A stretch of 8,654 bases of DNA from Treponema sp. (GTDB lineage: Bacteria; Spirochaetota; Spirochaetia; Treponematales; Breznakiellaceae), in contig JAITBO010000103.1 of assembly GCA_031283505.1 (NCBI GenBank), positions 1 to 8,654 on the forward strand, written 5' to 3'. Of this stretch, positions 1 to 6,594 are shown in pieces. The stretch's first letter is position 1; the number at the start of each line of letters is the position of its first letter. The position numbers and the translations under genes are program-made. A model generated the notes under the pieces. It did not search any database, had not been told where the DNA came from, and worked only from the letters and a program-made list of their open reading frames with translations.

Positions 1-121
1 CGAACCCTTACTTTTTAGTCCAAGCGTGTCACTCCCTTTTCGCTTGTCGCAATTAACGAGCCTTACAACAGTTCGATTAATCTGCTCATGGCGTATCATT
101 TATGCTTGCGTTACCGGAATA

Positions 122-201
122 GGGGTATCCGTTTACCGCGTTGTCCCCGCCGCTTAGCACCTGTCCGTTACCGGACACGCACCGGCGGGTAGCATTACCC
201 C
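122..201. repeat. Nested inverted-repeat (long imperfect hairpin) element
   Basis: Three perfect stems sit inside one another. The outer stem is GGGGTA (122-127) with TACCCC (196-201). The middle stem is CCCGCCG (146-152) with CGGCGGG (183-189). The inner stem is TGTCCG (162-167) with CGGACA (172-177), closed by a TTAC loop. The whole can fold as one long hairpin with internal loops, on either strand. It ends about 48 bases before recognisable group II intron coding sequence. It could be a structured RNA, part of a mobile repeat, or a stem-loop once used as an intron target. There is no T run to make it an ordinary terminator. The stems are read directly; any role is inference. Confidence 0.5.
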
Positions 202-248
202 AAATGGAGGGGATAGACCGAAGGATATGTTTCTTTTGTTCACCTCCT

Positions 249-755
249 TTGAAACTGAAGTTTCTGGGGTTCAGCCTGTACTGGAGCAAGGAAGGCGTCA
301 GGATACGGGTACATGAAAAGCCGTTAAAACGGCTGGCGGAGCGGTTAAAGGCACTGACTAGCCGGAAACGAAGTGGGATCATGGAAGGGATACTGAGGGA
401 ACTGACCGTTCTGTTACAGGGGTGGTTGGGATACTACAGTATCGCCGATATAAAAACGTATCTGAAACGGATAAGCGAATGGATGAGGCGGTGGATACGG
501 CAAATATATTGGAAACGCTGGAAACGGGTGCGGACGCGAAGTGTGAACCTGACGCGATTAGGGGTAGATCTGGAACAAGCCTTTCAATGGGCAAACACCC
601 GGAAAGGCTACTGGCGGACAGCCGGGAGCGGGATACTGAGTACAACAATCACCAACCATTATTTGGAGGCCAAGGGATTTCCAAATCTGGTCAAGCGGTA
701 TGAAGAACTGCGGGCCAGAGCCCAAAGGCTTACGAGGCTGCACGCAACTCATTGA
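249..755 (+). pseudogene. ltrA: Group II intron-encoded protein, maturase-domain remnant
   Basis: The translation shows the end of the reverse transcriptase thumb and domain X (maturase) of a group II intron protein. It runs from KFLGFSLYWSKEGVRIRVH, through GWLGYYSIAD and WKRWKRVRTRSVNLTRLGV, to WANTRKGYWRTAGS and TTITNHYLEAKGF. These are the usual conserved blocks, in order. In the intact protein, domain X binds the intron RNA and helps splicing. Intact family members have about 420-600 residues; about 169 remain here, so the YADD-type catalytic core is lost. No HNH endonuclease domain follows, which fits the endonuclease-less intron protein classes. The open frame extends back to a TTG at 141, but those extra residues look unrelated to the family. 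The stop (753-755) lies right against domain V, as in functional introns. It is probably not expressed as a working protein. Confidence 0.85.
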
Positions 756-831
756 ACCGCCGTGTACCGAACGGTACGCACGGTGGTGTGAGAGGACGGC
801 TGCCCAACTAATGGGCAGCCTCCTACTCGAT
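756..831 (+). ncRNA. Group II intron domains V and VI
   Basis: Domain V is 756-787: the strand ACCGCCGTG pairs with CACGGTGGT, a two-base CG bulge follows the distal stem, and TACC/GGTA is capped by GAAC. The CGC at 758-760 matches the position of the catalytic triad. Domain VI is 793-824: AGGA-C-GGCTGCCCA pairs with TGGGCAGCC-TCCT around the loop ACTAA. A825, seven bases from the proposed 3' end, is a candidate branch-point adenosine. The order and text resemble introns of the RmInt1 (class D-like) type; the class is a suggestion from memory. Both domains look undamaged although the rest of the intron is gone. Confidence 0.85.
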
Positions 832-902
832 CGGATAGCCCGGTCGCCGCGCAGCGACGATGCGCCCATCTCCTAATGTAAAATGCGAAGACCTTATGGG
901 CC

Positions 903-2366
903 TTACATATCCCTGAGAAAGGCGGCGTATCCCCGGTAGGTGGTGTAGAGATCTACCTTGCTGATGACCTCAAAGGGGGAATGCATGGAAAGCACGGGAA
1001 TCCCGCAGTCCAGCACGTCCACTCCCAGGTTGGCTACGTACTTGGCGATGGTCCCGCCGCCGCCCTTATCGACTTTGCCCAGGTCGCCGTACTGCCACTG
1101 GACCTTGTTCCTGGTGAGAACAGCCTGCACCTTTCCGCAAAATTCGGCGTTGGCGTCGCTGCCTCCAACCTTCCCGCCGCTCCCGGTATACTTGGACAGG
1201 ACTATACCTTTGCCGAAATAAGAGGCGGTCTTACGGTCATAGACCGAATCGAAGTTGGGATCGAAGGCCGGATTGACGTCCGCCGAAAGCATGGCGGAAC
1301 GGCTCAGGGTCCGGCGCAACGCCATTTCGGAATAGGGGGCCTTCCCCTTTGAAAGAAGATAGGCGATAAAATTCTCAAAGAGCCGGGATTGGGCCCCGGT
1401 GTTCCCTGCGGAACCGGTCTCTTCTTTGTCCGTGAGAATGCAGACAAGGGTTTTTGGCGGGGGCATTTCCGAACCGACCAGTTCCAGGACTGCCCGCAAC
1501 GCGGCGTAGGCGCAGGACTTGTCGTCATGACCGTAGGCCCCTATCATGCTCCGGTCAAACCCCAGGTCCCTGGCCTTAAAGGCGGGCACCAGTTCCAACT
1601 CCGCTCCGGCAAAGTCCTGCTCCACGATGCCGTACTGCTCGTGGAGCAGGTTAAGGATGTTGAGTTTGACCTTATCCTTGACCTTGTTGTCCCGGAAAGG
1701 CCGGGAACCGGCGAGGATATTGAGGTCCTCCCCAAGCACCGCTTCGGACACCTTCTTCTGCATCTGTTCCCTGGACAGGTGGGGCAAAAGGTCGGTGATC
1801 GTAAAGACCGGATCCTTTTCGTCTTCTCCCACGCTGATCCCGACCCTGGTCCCGTCTTCCCGAATCACTACCCCGTGGAGAGCCAGGGGTATGGCCGTCC
1901 ACTGATAGTTCTTGATGCCCCCGTAATACTGGGTATCCAGGAGGGCGAATTCCGCCTCTTCGTACAGAGGATTGGTCTTGAGGTCTATGCGGGGGGAATC
2001 TACATGGGCGCCCAGGATGTTTACCCCTTCTTCCGGAGGGTTTTGCCCTATGACGGCGAAGACCAGGGACTTTCCCCGGTTGTTCTGATACACCTTCGCG
2101 CCGGGACCCAGAGGACCGCTTTCAGAAAGAATTTCCTCTATATCCCGAAAACCCGCACGGCTCAAGGCTTCCTGAGCTTCGGCGGTAAACTCCCGTTCCG
2201 TCTTTCCTCTGTCGAGAAACCCGGTATAGTCTTCCGCGAAACGGCGTATCTTTTCAGTATCTTCGGGACTCACCTCGTCCCAGCAATTTTTTTTATTGAC
2301 GCAGAGCTTCTCCGCAAGCTGCTGCCCCGAAGTCTTCCCTTCATTCTCATCATCTGTACGCCCCAC
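903..2366 (-). CDS. M18-family zinc aminopeptidase
   Basis: This 487-residue protein is a cytoplasmic metallo-aminopeptidase of family M18 (aminopeptidase I / aspartyl aminopeptidase type), which removes N-terminal residues from peptides and usually forms large oligomers. The expected metal and catalytic motifs are all present: GAHVDSPR with H121, YGHDDKSCA with D281/D282, the KEETG pair E315-E316, SADVN with D363, and SMHSPFE with H462. The length suits the family and there is no signal peptide. The start is GTG at 2364-2366, preceded at six bases by a strong AAGGAG (2373-2378), which decides it over later in-frame ATGs. It follows htrA by 55 bases with no terminator between them, so it is probably co-transcribed. 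Substrate preference cannot be read from the sequence. An eight-A run near codons 24-27 is in frame here but is a possible slippage site. Confidence 0.9.
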   Translation of the reverse strand: MGRTDDENEGKTSGQQLAEKLCVNKKNCWDEVSPEDTEKIRRFAEDYTGFLDRGKTEREFTAEAQEALSRAGFRDIEEILSESGPLGPGAKVYQNNRGKSLVFAVIGQNPPEEGVNILGAHVDSPRIDLKTNPLYEEAEFALLDTQYYGGIKNYQWTAIPLALHGVVIREDGTRVGISVGEDEKDPVFTITDLLPHLSREQMQKKVSEAVLGEDLNILAGSRPFRDNKVKDKVKLNILNLLHEQYGIVEQDFAGAELELVPAFKARDLGFDRSMIGAYGHDDKSCAYAALRAVLELVGSEMPPPKTLVCILTDKEETGSAGNTGAQSRLFENFIAYLLSKGKAPYSEMALRRTLSRSAMLSADVNPAFDPNFDSVYDRKTASYFGKGIVLSKYTGSGGKVGGSDANAEFCGKVQAVLTRNKVQWQYGDLGKVDKGGGGTIAKYVANLGVDVLDCGIPVLSMHSPFEVISKVDLYTTYRGYAAFLRDM

Positions 2367-2421
2367 ACTGTACTCCTTGTTTTAGTATTCACCCTCGCCG
2401 CTTTTGTGTTTTTTACGGTGT

Positions 2422-3945
2422 TTAGCGCTTGTACTTTAATGTCTCCAGGGTCGCGCTGCCCCTGGATACTTCGAACCAGAGTTCTTTCCCCGCTTTTTCC
2501 CGGAGAGCGCGGTAGAATCCCGCCAAATCCTGGATGGGTTCGCCGTTAAGGGCGGTAAGCCGGTCTTCCCGCTGGAGGCCGATGATAGACGCAGGGCTCT
2601 CGTTGATAACCTGGGCGGCAATAACACCCTGGGCATTTTTGTCCAGCTTGAGGCTGCTCCGTATGGAGTCGGTGATGGGTATCACATACACGCCCGGCCA
2701 GAGTTTTTTGTTTTCGGCGGCTACGGCTTCGCTGCGGACTTCTATGCGGACGGTGATTTCCTGCACCGCGCCGTCCCGGATGACTGTAAAGACCGCCCGC
2801 TCGCCGGATTTGATGTCCCCTACCGCCAGGGTTAGGGCGTTGCTCCCCCGCATCTCCCGACCGTTCAGATGGGTGATAAAGTCTCCGGGCTGTATCCCGC
2901 CCTTGTAGGCCGGGGAATCAATAAACACCTGGGAAGCCAGGGCGCCCCGTTTTCCCGTAAGCCCCAGGGCTTGGGCGCTTTCCCGGTCCGGATCCGAGAG
3001 GGACACCCCGAGCCAGCCGTAGCTTATCTCCCCGGAACTGATGAATTCGTCAATGGAACGCTTCGCGTTGTTAATGGGAATGGCGAAGCCTAAGCCTACG
3101 GAACCGCCGCCCGGATTGTTGCTGGCGATCCATGTATTGATCCCCACCACCTCGCCACGTATATTCACCAGGGCGCCCCCGGAATTTCCCTGATTGATGG
3201 AAGTATCGGTCTGGATAAAATCGTTGATATTACCCGCCGGCCCGCCGGTCCGGCCCAGGGCGCTCACTATGCCCATGGTAACCGTGGACATAAGGGCCAG
3301 GGGGTTCCCCACCGCGATAGCCCAGTCTCCTACCCTGATGGTGTCCGAATCGCCCAGGACCGCCAGGGGGTAAAAGTCGCCTGTTTTGAAGAATACCAGG
3401 GCCAGATCTTTGCGTTCGTCCTGCCCCACCAGTTCTGCGGGGTATTCCTTGCCTTCATTAGTAACCACCATTATTTCGTTCACATCCTGTACTACATGGT
3501 GGTTAGTCAGCACATAATAGACTCCCTTGTCCTGACGGACGATGATTCCGGAACCCAGGCCCTGAGAACGGTATTCCCGCTCCTGGCCCCTGTCGTCCGG
3601 TCCTCCTTCCCGGGGACCAAAGAAAAACTCCCAGGGAATGCCGTTAAAATTGGGAACCTGCTGCCGCCGTATGGACACGGTTTTAAGCTCTACCACCGAC
3701 GGGAGTACCTTGTCCGCCACAGTCCGGAAAGTCGTCTGGAGGCTTTCCGCCACAGCCAGGGCATCCTTGGGGATGACCACGGGACTTTCCTCCGCTTTGG
3801 CGGTTTTTGCCTGGGGAGTGGAACAGGAAAAAGAGAGAAAGGCCAGGGAGAACCCAAAGATTGTCCCCATAAGCACTAAATTAAAGATAAAAAATTTTTT
3901 TGAGATGAAAAGTTTTTTCAATGAGAAACCTTCGGTAAAATTCAT
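2422..3945 (-). CDS. htrA: HtrA/Deg-family serine protease with two PDZ domains
   Basis: This 507-residue protein is an envelope quality-control protease of the HtrA/DegP/DegQ family, which degrades misfolded exported proteins. A cytoplasmic lead of about 17 residues is followed by a hydrophobic segment (about 18-40) ending LSFSC at Cys41. That could be a relaxed spirochaete lipobox or simply a membrane anchor. The trypsin-like domain spans about 65-305. Its triad is H150 in TNHHVV, D180 in RKDLAL and S255 in GNSGGAL, so it should be active. PDZ1 spans about 310-405 (WLGVSL, PAYKGGIQPGD) and PDZ2 about 415-500 (ESPASIIGLQREDRL). A TAGGAG ribosome site (3955-3960) sits nine bases before the ATG. 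A possible promoter lies at 4008-4034. It probably leads a two-gene unit with the downstream aminopeptidase. DegP and DegQ cannot be told apart here. Confidence 0.93.
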   Translation of the reverse strand: MNFTEGFSLKKLFISKKFFIFNLVLMGTIFGFSLAFLSFSCSTPQAKTAKAEESPVVIPKDALAVAESLQTTFRTVADKVLPSVVELKTVSIRRQQVPNFNGIPWEFFFGPREGGPDDRGQEREYRSQGLGSGIIVRQDKGVYYVLTNHHVVQDVNEIMVVTNEGKEYPAELVGQDERKDLALVFFKTGDFYPLAVLGDSDTIRVGDWAIAVGNPLALMSTVTMGIVSALGRTGGPAGNINDFIQTDTSINQGNSGGALVNIRGEVVGINTWIASNNPGGGSVGLGFAIPINNAKRSIDEFISSGEISYGWLGVSLSDPDRESAQALGLTGKRGALASQVFIDSPAYKGGIQPGDFITHLNGREMRGSNALTLAVGDIKSGERAVFTVIRDGAVQEITVRIEVRSEAVAAENKKLWPGVYVIPITDSIRSSLKLDKNAQGVIAAQVINESPASIIGLQREDRLTALNGEPIQDLAGFYRALREKAGKELWFEVSRGSATLETLKYKR

Positions 3946-4007
3946 GAATTTACTCTCCTATACGTTATTCTTAATAAGTTTTTTAAGAAGCACTGTTTTT
4001 CAGCTCT

Positions 4008-4034
4008 TTTATATAATAATAAAATCTTTCACAA
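4008..4034 (-). promoter_or_regulatory. Candidate promoter for htrA
   Basis: On the minus strand TTGTGA (4029-4034) and TATAAA (4008-4013) are separated by 15 bases, in a markedly AT-rich stretch that differs from the flanking genes. The predicted transcript start is about 55 bases before the htrA ATG. The spacing is shorter than the ideal 17, so an alternative sigma factor or another nearby hexamer remains possible. Confidence 0.35.
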
Positions 4035-4098
4035 TAAGTTACATCCTGTTGTAATTTTTGCCCCAGGAATATCCGTATAATCAACATACCTTGCCCTA

Positions 4099-4124
4099 GA
4101 GCTCCCCCACCGCAAGGCGGGCTC
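4099..4124 (-). terminator. Hairpin downstream of map, possible operon 3' end
   Basis: Read on the minus strand, CCGCC and GGTGG pair around a TTGC loop, with GAGC and GCTC as an outer clamp and a four-base bulge (GGGA) on the 3' side. One pair is G-U, so the stem is better in minus-strand RNA than in its complement. It begins 17 bases after the map stop codon. No T run follows, so it may be a weak terminator or a 3'-end stabiliser rather than a classical intrinsic terminator. Confidence 0.3.
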
Positions 4125-4140
4125 TCGGGTATGGACCTGC

Positions 4141-4905
4141 CTATGAATCCAGCTTGTCGGTGAGTATTTCCGTATGATCCTGAAAAATCGCCACCGTGTG
4201 TTCCCAATGGGCGGAAAGTTCGTCATCGGCGGTCACCACAGTCCAATCGTCTTCCAGTATCTCCACGTCCTCGGTCCCCAGGTTGATCATGGGCTCTATG
4301 GCGATGACCAGCCCTCCGGTCATCCGGGGATTGGGCCCGTGAGGGGTGTTGGGCACCGCCGGGTCCTCGTGGACCGCAAAACCTACCCCATGGCCGCAAA
4401 ACTGATGGACTACCCCGTAACCATGGGGTTTCGCGTGGGATTCCACGGCCCGGGCTATCTGAAGCAGCCGGTCCCCGGCCTTGGCCGCCGCTATGCCCTT
4501 GTAGAGGCACTCGCGGGTCACCTGGTTGAGTTTGTGGGCAGTCTCGTTCACTCTGCCGGCTTCCACGGTCAGCGCCTGGTCGCTGATAAAGCCCCCCAAC
4601 TCTATGCCGCAGTCCAGGGAAACCAGGTCCCCCTGGGCGATCTTCCGCCGGGACGGAATGCCGTGGATGACTTCGTTGTTGATGGAAATACAGAGAGCCC
4701 CCGGAAAGGGGCTGTCTTTGGGGCCGTACCCTAAAAAGGCCGGTTTTCCTCCGGCCTTTTTTATCCAGTTCCGGGCCCACCTGTCCAGTTCTATGGTTTC
4801 CACTCCGGGCTTTACCAGAGGGATGATTTCCCGGAACATGGCGCTCAAAACCTTACAGGACTCACGGATTCCGTCAATTTGCTTTTCGTTTTTCAATCGA
4901 AACAT
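4141..4905 (-). CDS. map: Type I methionine aminopeptidase
   Basis: This 254-residue enzyme removes the initiator methionine from new proteins in the cytoplasm, using two divalent metal ions. All five metal ligands are visible: D98 in SLDCG, D109 in ISDQAL, H172 in GHGVG, E204 in AIEP and E235 in WEHT. The substrate-contacting H81 (HGIP) and H179 (VHEDP) are also present. The length is normal for the short bacterial type Ia. The ATG at 4903-4905 is chosen because AGGGGA lies six bases upstream, overlapping the stop codon of the preceding gene, and because homology starts there. The open frame runs about 65 codons further upstream, but only across the end of the J-domain gene in another frame. 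It is the last gene of the atpD-led operon, eight bases after its neighbour, so translation is probably coupled. Confidence 0.95.
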   Translation of the reverse strand: MFRLKNEKQIDGIRESCKVLSAMFREIIPLVKPGVETIELDRWARNWIKKAGGKPAFLGYGPKDSPFPGALCISINNEVIHGIPSRRKIAQGDLVSLDCGIELGGFISDQALTVEAGRVNETAHKLNQVTRECLYKGIAAAKAGDRLLQIARAVESHAKPHGYGVVHQFCGHGVGFAVHEDPAVPNTPHGPNPRMTGGLVIAIEPMINLGTEDVEILEDDWTVVTADDELSAHWEHTVAIFQDHTEILTDKLDS

Positions 4906-4913
4906 ACATTCCC

Positions 4914-5690
4914 CTATACATTTAGTTTCCGTTTGAGCTGCACCACATTGGTCAGGGCCGGGTCCCGTTTCAAGGCTTCCCGGAAAACGGCTTCGGCGCC
5001 ATTCCGCCGGTCCAGGCGCATCAGGGTTTCCGCCATGGAGCGCATCCACCGGGCCTCGTCTTTGGGAGGAAAGCCCAGTTCCAGAAGAATTTCCAGGCAC
5101 TCCAGATAGGTTTCGCTGTCCACTACGGATTTGAGTTTAAGACGGACCAGTTCTTTCAGGGAATTTTCAAGTTCGGCGCTGAAATGCCGAAAGTAAGGCT
5201 GACGCCGCTCCTCCCGGATCAGGTCCACAAAGAGCATGAACGCCTCGTAGTAATATTCCCGTTTTTCAAGTTCCTCGGCCAGGATGTAGATGCAATCCAT
5301 CCAGTCTTCCCGGTCCAGATACTTTTGCATCAGAAAATCCAGGCCGCCCTGGGCCCGCCATACCGCCAAAGCATCTTCTTCCTCAAGATGCAGGAGATCG
5401 AAAAACACAAGTTTCGCCTGGCTTGCCGGATCATCGGGATTTTCCCGCAGAAAGGTCCGGTAGTCAAAGCCCCCGGCCTTGACAAAACGGCGGTAGGCCC
5501 GGTCATATTCGTAACGCCGCTCCTCGTTGGAGAGAACCTCATAGGCGGTAAGGAGCTTCCGCATGGCCCCGGAATCGCCGCTTCCAGCAATGTCCGGATG
5601 GATCCGTTTGGCCTTTTCCCGGAAAGCCTGCTTAATATCCCGGGAACTTGCGTTGTCTTCTATACCGAGAAGGGAATAATAGTTTTCCAT
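4914..5690 (-). CDS. J-domain protein with helical, TPR-like C-terminus
   Basis: This protein has 258 residues. Residues 1-68 form a J domain: YYSLLGIEDNAS, then the DnaK-activating HPD tripeptide at 31-33, then AYEVLSNEERRYEYD. It should stimulate the ATPase of a DnaK/Hsp70 partner. It lacks the Gly/Phe region, the zinc-finger cysteine repeats and the substrate-binding beta domains of true DnaJ, so it is a class III J protein. The rest is predicted helical. The last 45 residues or so (WMRSMAETLMRLDRRNGAEAVF, ALKRDPAL) look like a TPR unit and may bind a client. There is no signal peptide or membrane segment. It starts eight bases after the preceding stop with only a weak ribosome site (TAGG), so coupling to the upstream gene is likely. 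Its placement directly before map suggests a role near newly made proteins, but this is inference. Confidence 0.85.
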   Translation of the reverse strand: MENYYSLLGIEDNASSRDIKQAFREKAKRIHPDIAGSGDSGAMRKLLTAYEVLSNEERRYEYDRAYRRFVKAGGFDYRTFLRENPDDPASQAKLVFFDLLHLEEEDALAVWRAQGGLDFLMQKYLDREDWMDCIYILAEELEKREYYYEAFMLFVDLIREERRQPYFRHFSAELENSLKELVRLKLKSVVDSETYLECLEILLELGFPPKDEARWMRSMAETLMRLDRRNGAEAVFREALKRDPALTNVVQLKRKLNV

Positions 5691-5698
5691 CGGCGAAC

Positions 5699-6112
5699 CT
5701 ACGCGCCAATCCGTTTGCCCAGAATTTCCGCGTGGGAGGCGTTCAGAATAATGTCGCTCCAGTTGACCACAATCCCCTCATGTTCCATAGCCCGCATGAG
5801 GTTGGCCATAGCCTTACCCGTAAAGGGACTGGTTTTTCTGAGGAAGGCCGCGCCCTTCTTTCCCACCAGACCGCTGCCGGAAGAGAGTATCTTCGGAAGG
5901 GCTTCGGGCATCCTGCCGCCGAAAAGGGAAACAGATTCGGCAACCGCCACGATGTATTCGTAACCCGGCAGCCTGAAACCGTCTTCGGTCCAGGCGTCAA
6001 TCACGTCCGCCCGGTGTCCCATGGACTCCATCCCCTTGGCCAGGGCCTTTACATAATCGGGGACGCCCTTTCTTTGGGCGGGGATGCTGATAATCGCTAT
6101 TCTCATGGTCAT
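5699..6112 (-). CDS. Small flavodoxin-like alpha/beta protein, function unknown
   Basis: I do not recognise a named family. The 137 residues begin with a beta strand and turn, MRIAIISIPAQRKGVPDYVKALAKGMESMGH, and continue with alternating strand and helix segments (ADVIDA, YEYIVAVAES). This is the layout of a flavodoxin-like or Rossmann-like fold. The segment SIPAQRKGV sits where a flavodoxin phosphate loop would be but lacks the usual T/S-rich pattern, so FMN binding is unproven. There is no signal peptide or membrane segment. The first ATG (6110-6112) overlaps the uspA-like stop as ATGA. A second ATG at 6104-6106 is better spaced (seven bases) from the only visible ribosome site, AGG, and would give 135 residues. 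It is embedded in a coupled operon, so it is surely expressed with its neighbours. Confidence 0.75.
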   Translation of the reverse strand: MTMRIAIISIPAQRKGVPDYVKALAKGMESMGHRADVIDAWTEDGFRLPGYEYIVAVAESVSLFGGRMPEALPKILSSGSGLVGKKGAAFLRKTSPFTGKAMANLMRAMEHEGIVVNWSDIILNASHAEILGKRIGA

Positions 6113-6594
6113 GCCTGCTTATAAATTTGATCAATCGAGGGCTCTTTCACCAGGAGGACGGAACATTTGGCGTTCACCATGATTTCCCGATGAGAGTTGG
6201 AGATGATGTCCCTGGCGCTCCGGTCCTTTTCCCAGCCTCCCAGGATTATCAAATCCGCCTTCCGCTCGTCTGCGGCTTGAAGGATCTCCGTATAGACCGC
6301 GCCCCGGCGTATATCCCGCTCAATCTTGATCCCCTTGGCCCGGGCCAATTCCTCCACAAAGGAGAGATACCGGTCCCCGTTCGCTTCCAGGCTTCGTTCG
6401 TACTCCTGGCTTTCCTCCTGAATAAAGATCTTGCTCAGGGTAAGCTGCCGGATCGTCGCGGTATCTACTACATAGACCGCCGAAAGCCGGCACCGGTACT
6501 GCTTCGCCATGACTATAGCGTATTTCGCAGCCATGATAGAAGCATCGGAACCAGTTATCGCTACAACAATATGTGAAAAAACAGGTTTACTCAT
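6109..6594 (-). CDS. UspA-family universal stress protein
   Basis: This 161-residue single-domain protein has the universal stress protein alpha/beta layout: HIVVAITGSDASIMAAKYAIVMAKQY at the N-terminus, ILQAADERKADLIILGG near 105-120, and the closing strand CSVLLVKEP (144-152). Members are usually cytoplasmic dimers tied to stress or energy state. The family's ATP-binding signature, Gly-2x-Gly-9x-Gly-Ser/Thr, is degraded: after GG (119-120) come WEKDRSARDIISNS and no matching glycines. This copy may therefore bind no nucleotide, or bind it differently. A middle stretch (about 50-85) is helical and charged. Its ATG overlaps the atpD stop codon by four bases and its stop overlaps the next start by four, so its output should be tied to ATPase subunit D. 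The family call is firm; the specific role is unknown. Confidence 0.88.
   Translation of the reverse strand: MSKPVFSHIVVAITGSDASIMAAKYAIVMAKQYRCRLSAVYVVDTATIRQLTLSKIFIQEESQEYERSLEANGDRYLSFVEELARAKGIKIERDIRRGAVYTEILQAADERKADLIILGGWEKDRSARDIISNSHREIMVNAKCSVLLVKEPSIDQIYKQA

Larger units (their letters stand above)
249..831 (+). mobile_element. Group II intron, 5'-truncated 3' portion
   Basis: This stretch joins a maturase C-terminus (249-755) to a group II intron domain V and VI (756-831), in the order expected of the 3' end of a bacterial group II intron. Domains I-III and the reverse transcriptase part of the intron protein are absent. The left junction is placed near 249 because the residues before LKFLGFS no longer resemble an intron protein and no reverse transcriptase motifs occur in any frame upstream. 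The right end is placed at 831, after CTACTCGAT, a typical 3' splice end with its AY dinucleotide. The fragment is convergent with the minus-strand aminopeptidase gene and ends 71 bases from that gene's stop codon. Without the 5' half it cannot splice or retrohome by itself. Confidence 0.85.

Noticed and set aside
1..121. Integron attC site or tRNA-like element in the left flank
   Set aside because: No paired GTTRRRY/RYYYAAC core sites and no cloverleaf with a T-loop could be found.
141..248. Start of the maturase frame at the TTG at 141
   Set aside because: The roughly 36 residues before LKLKFLGFS do not resemble an intron protein and lie over the nested palindromes; they read as chance open frame joined to the truncated gene.
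86..382. Minus-strand 98-codon open frame across the intron junction
   Set aside because: It runs antisense into the clear maturase coding region and its translation resembles nothing I know. I considered whether its last 35 residues might be a real gene end, but found no support.
843..858. Hairpin GTCGC/GCGAC between intron end and the aminopeptidase stop, as a terminator
   Set aside because: The stem is only five bases and no T run follows on either strand.
1389..2549. Long (386-codon) + strand open frame
   Set aside because: It lies opposite the M18 aminopeptidase and the end of htrA, both of which carry full catalytic motifs; it is an antisense shadow in GC-rich coding DNA.
4906..5100. 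Upstream extension of the methionine aminopeptidase frame to 319 residues
   Set aside because: It overlaps the end of the J-domain gene in another frame, has no family resemblance, and the ATG at 4903-4905 has a clear ribosome site and begins the homology.
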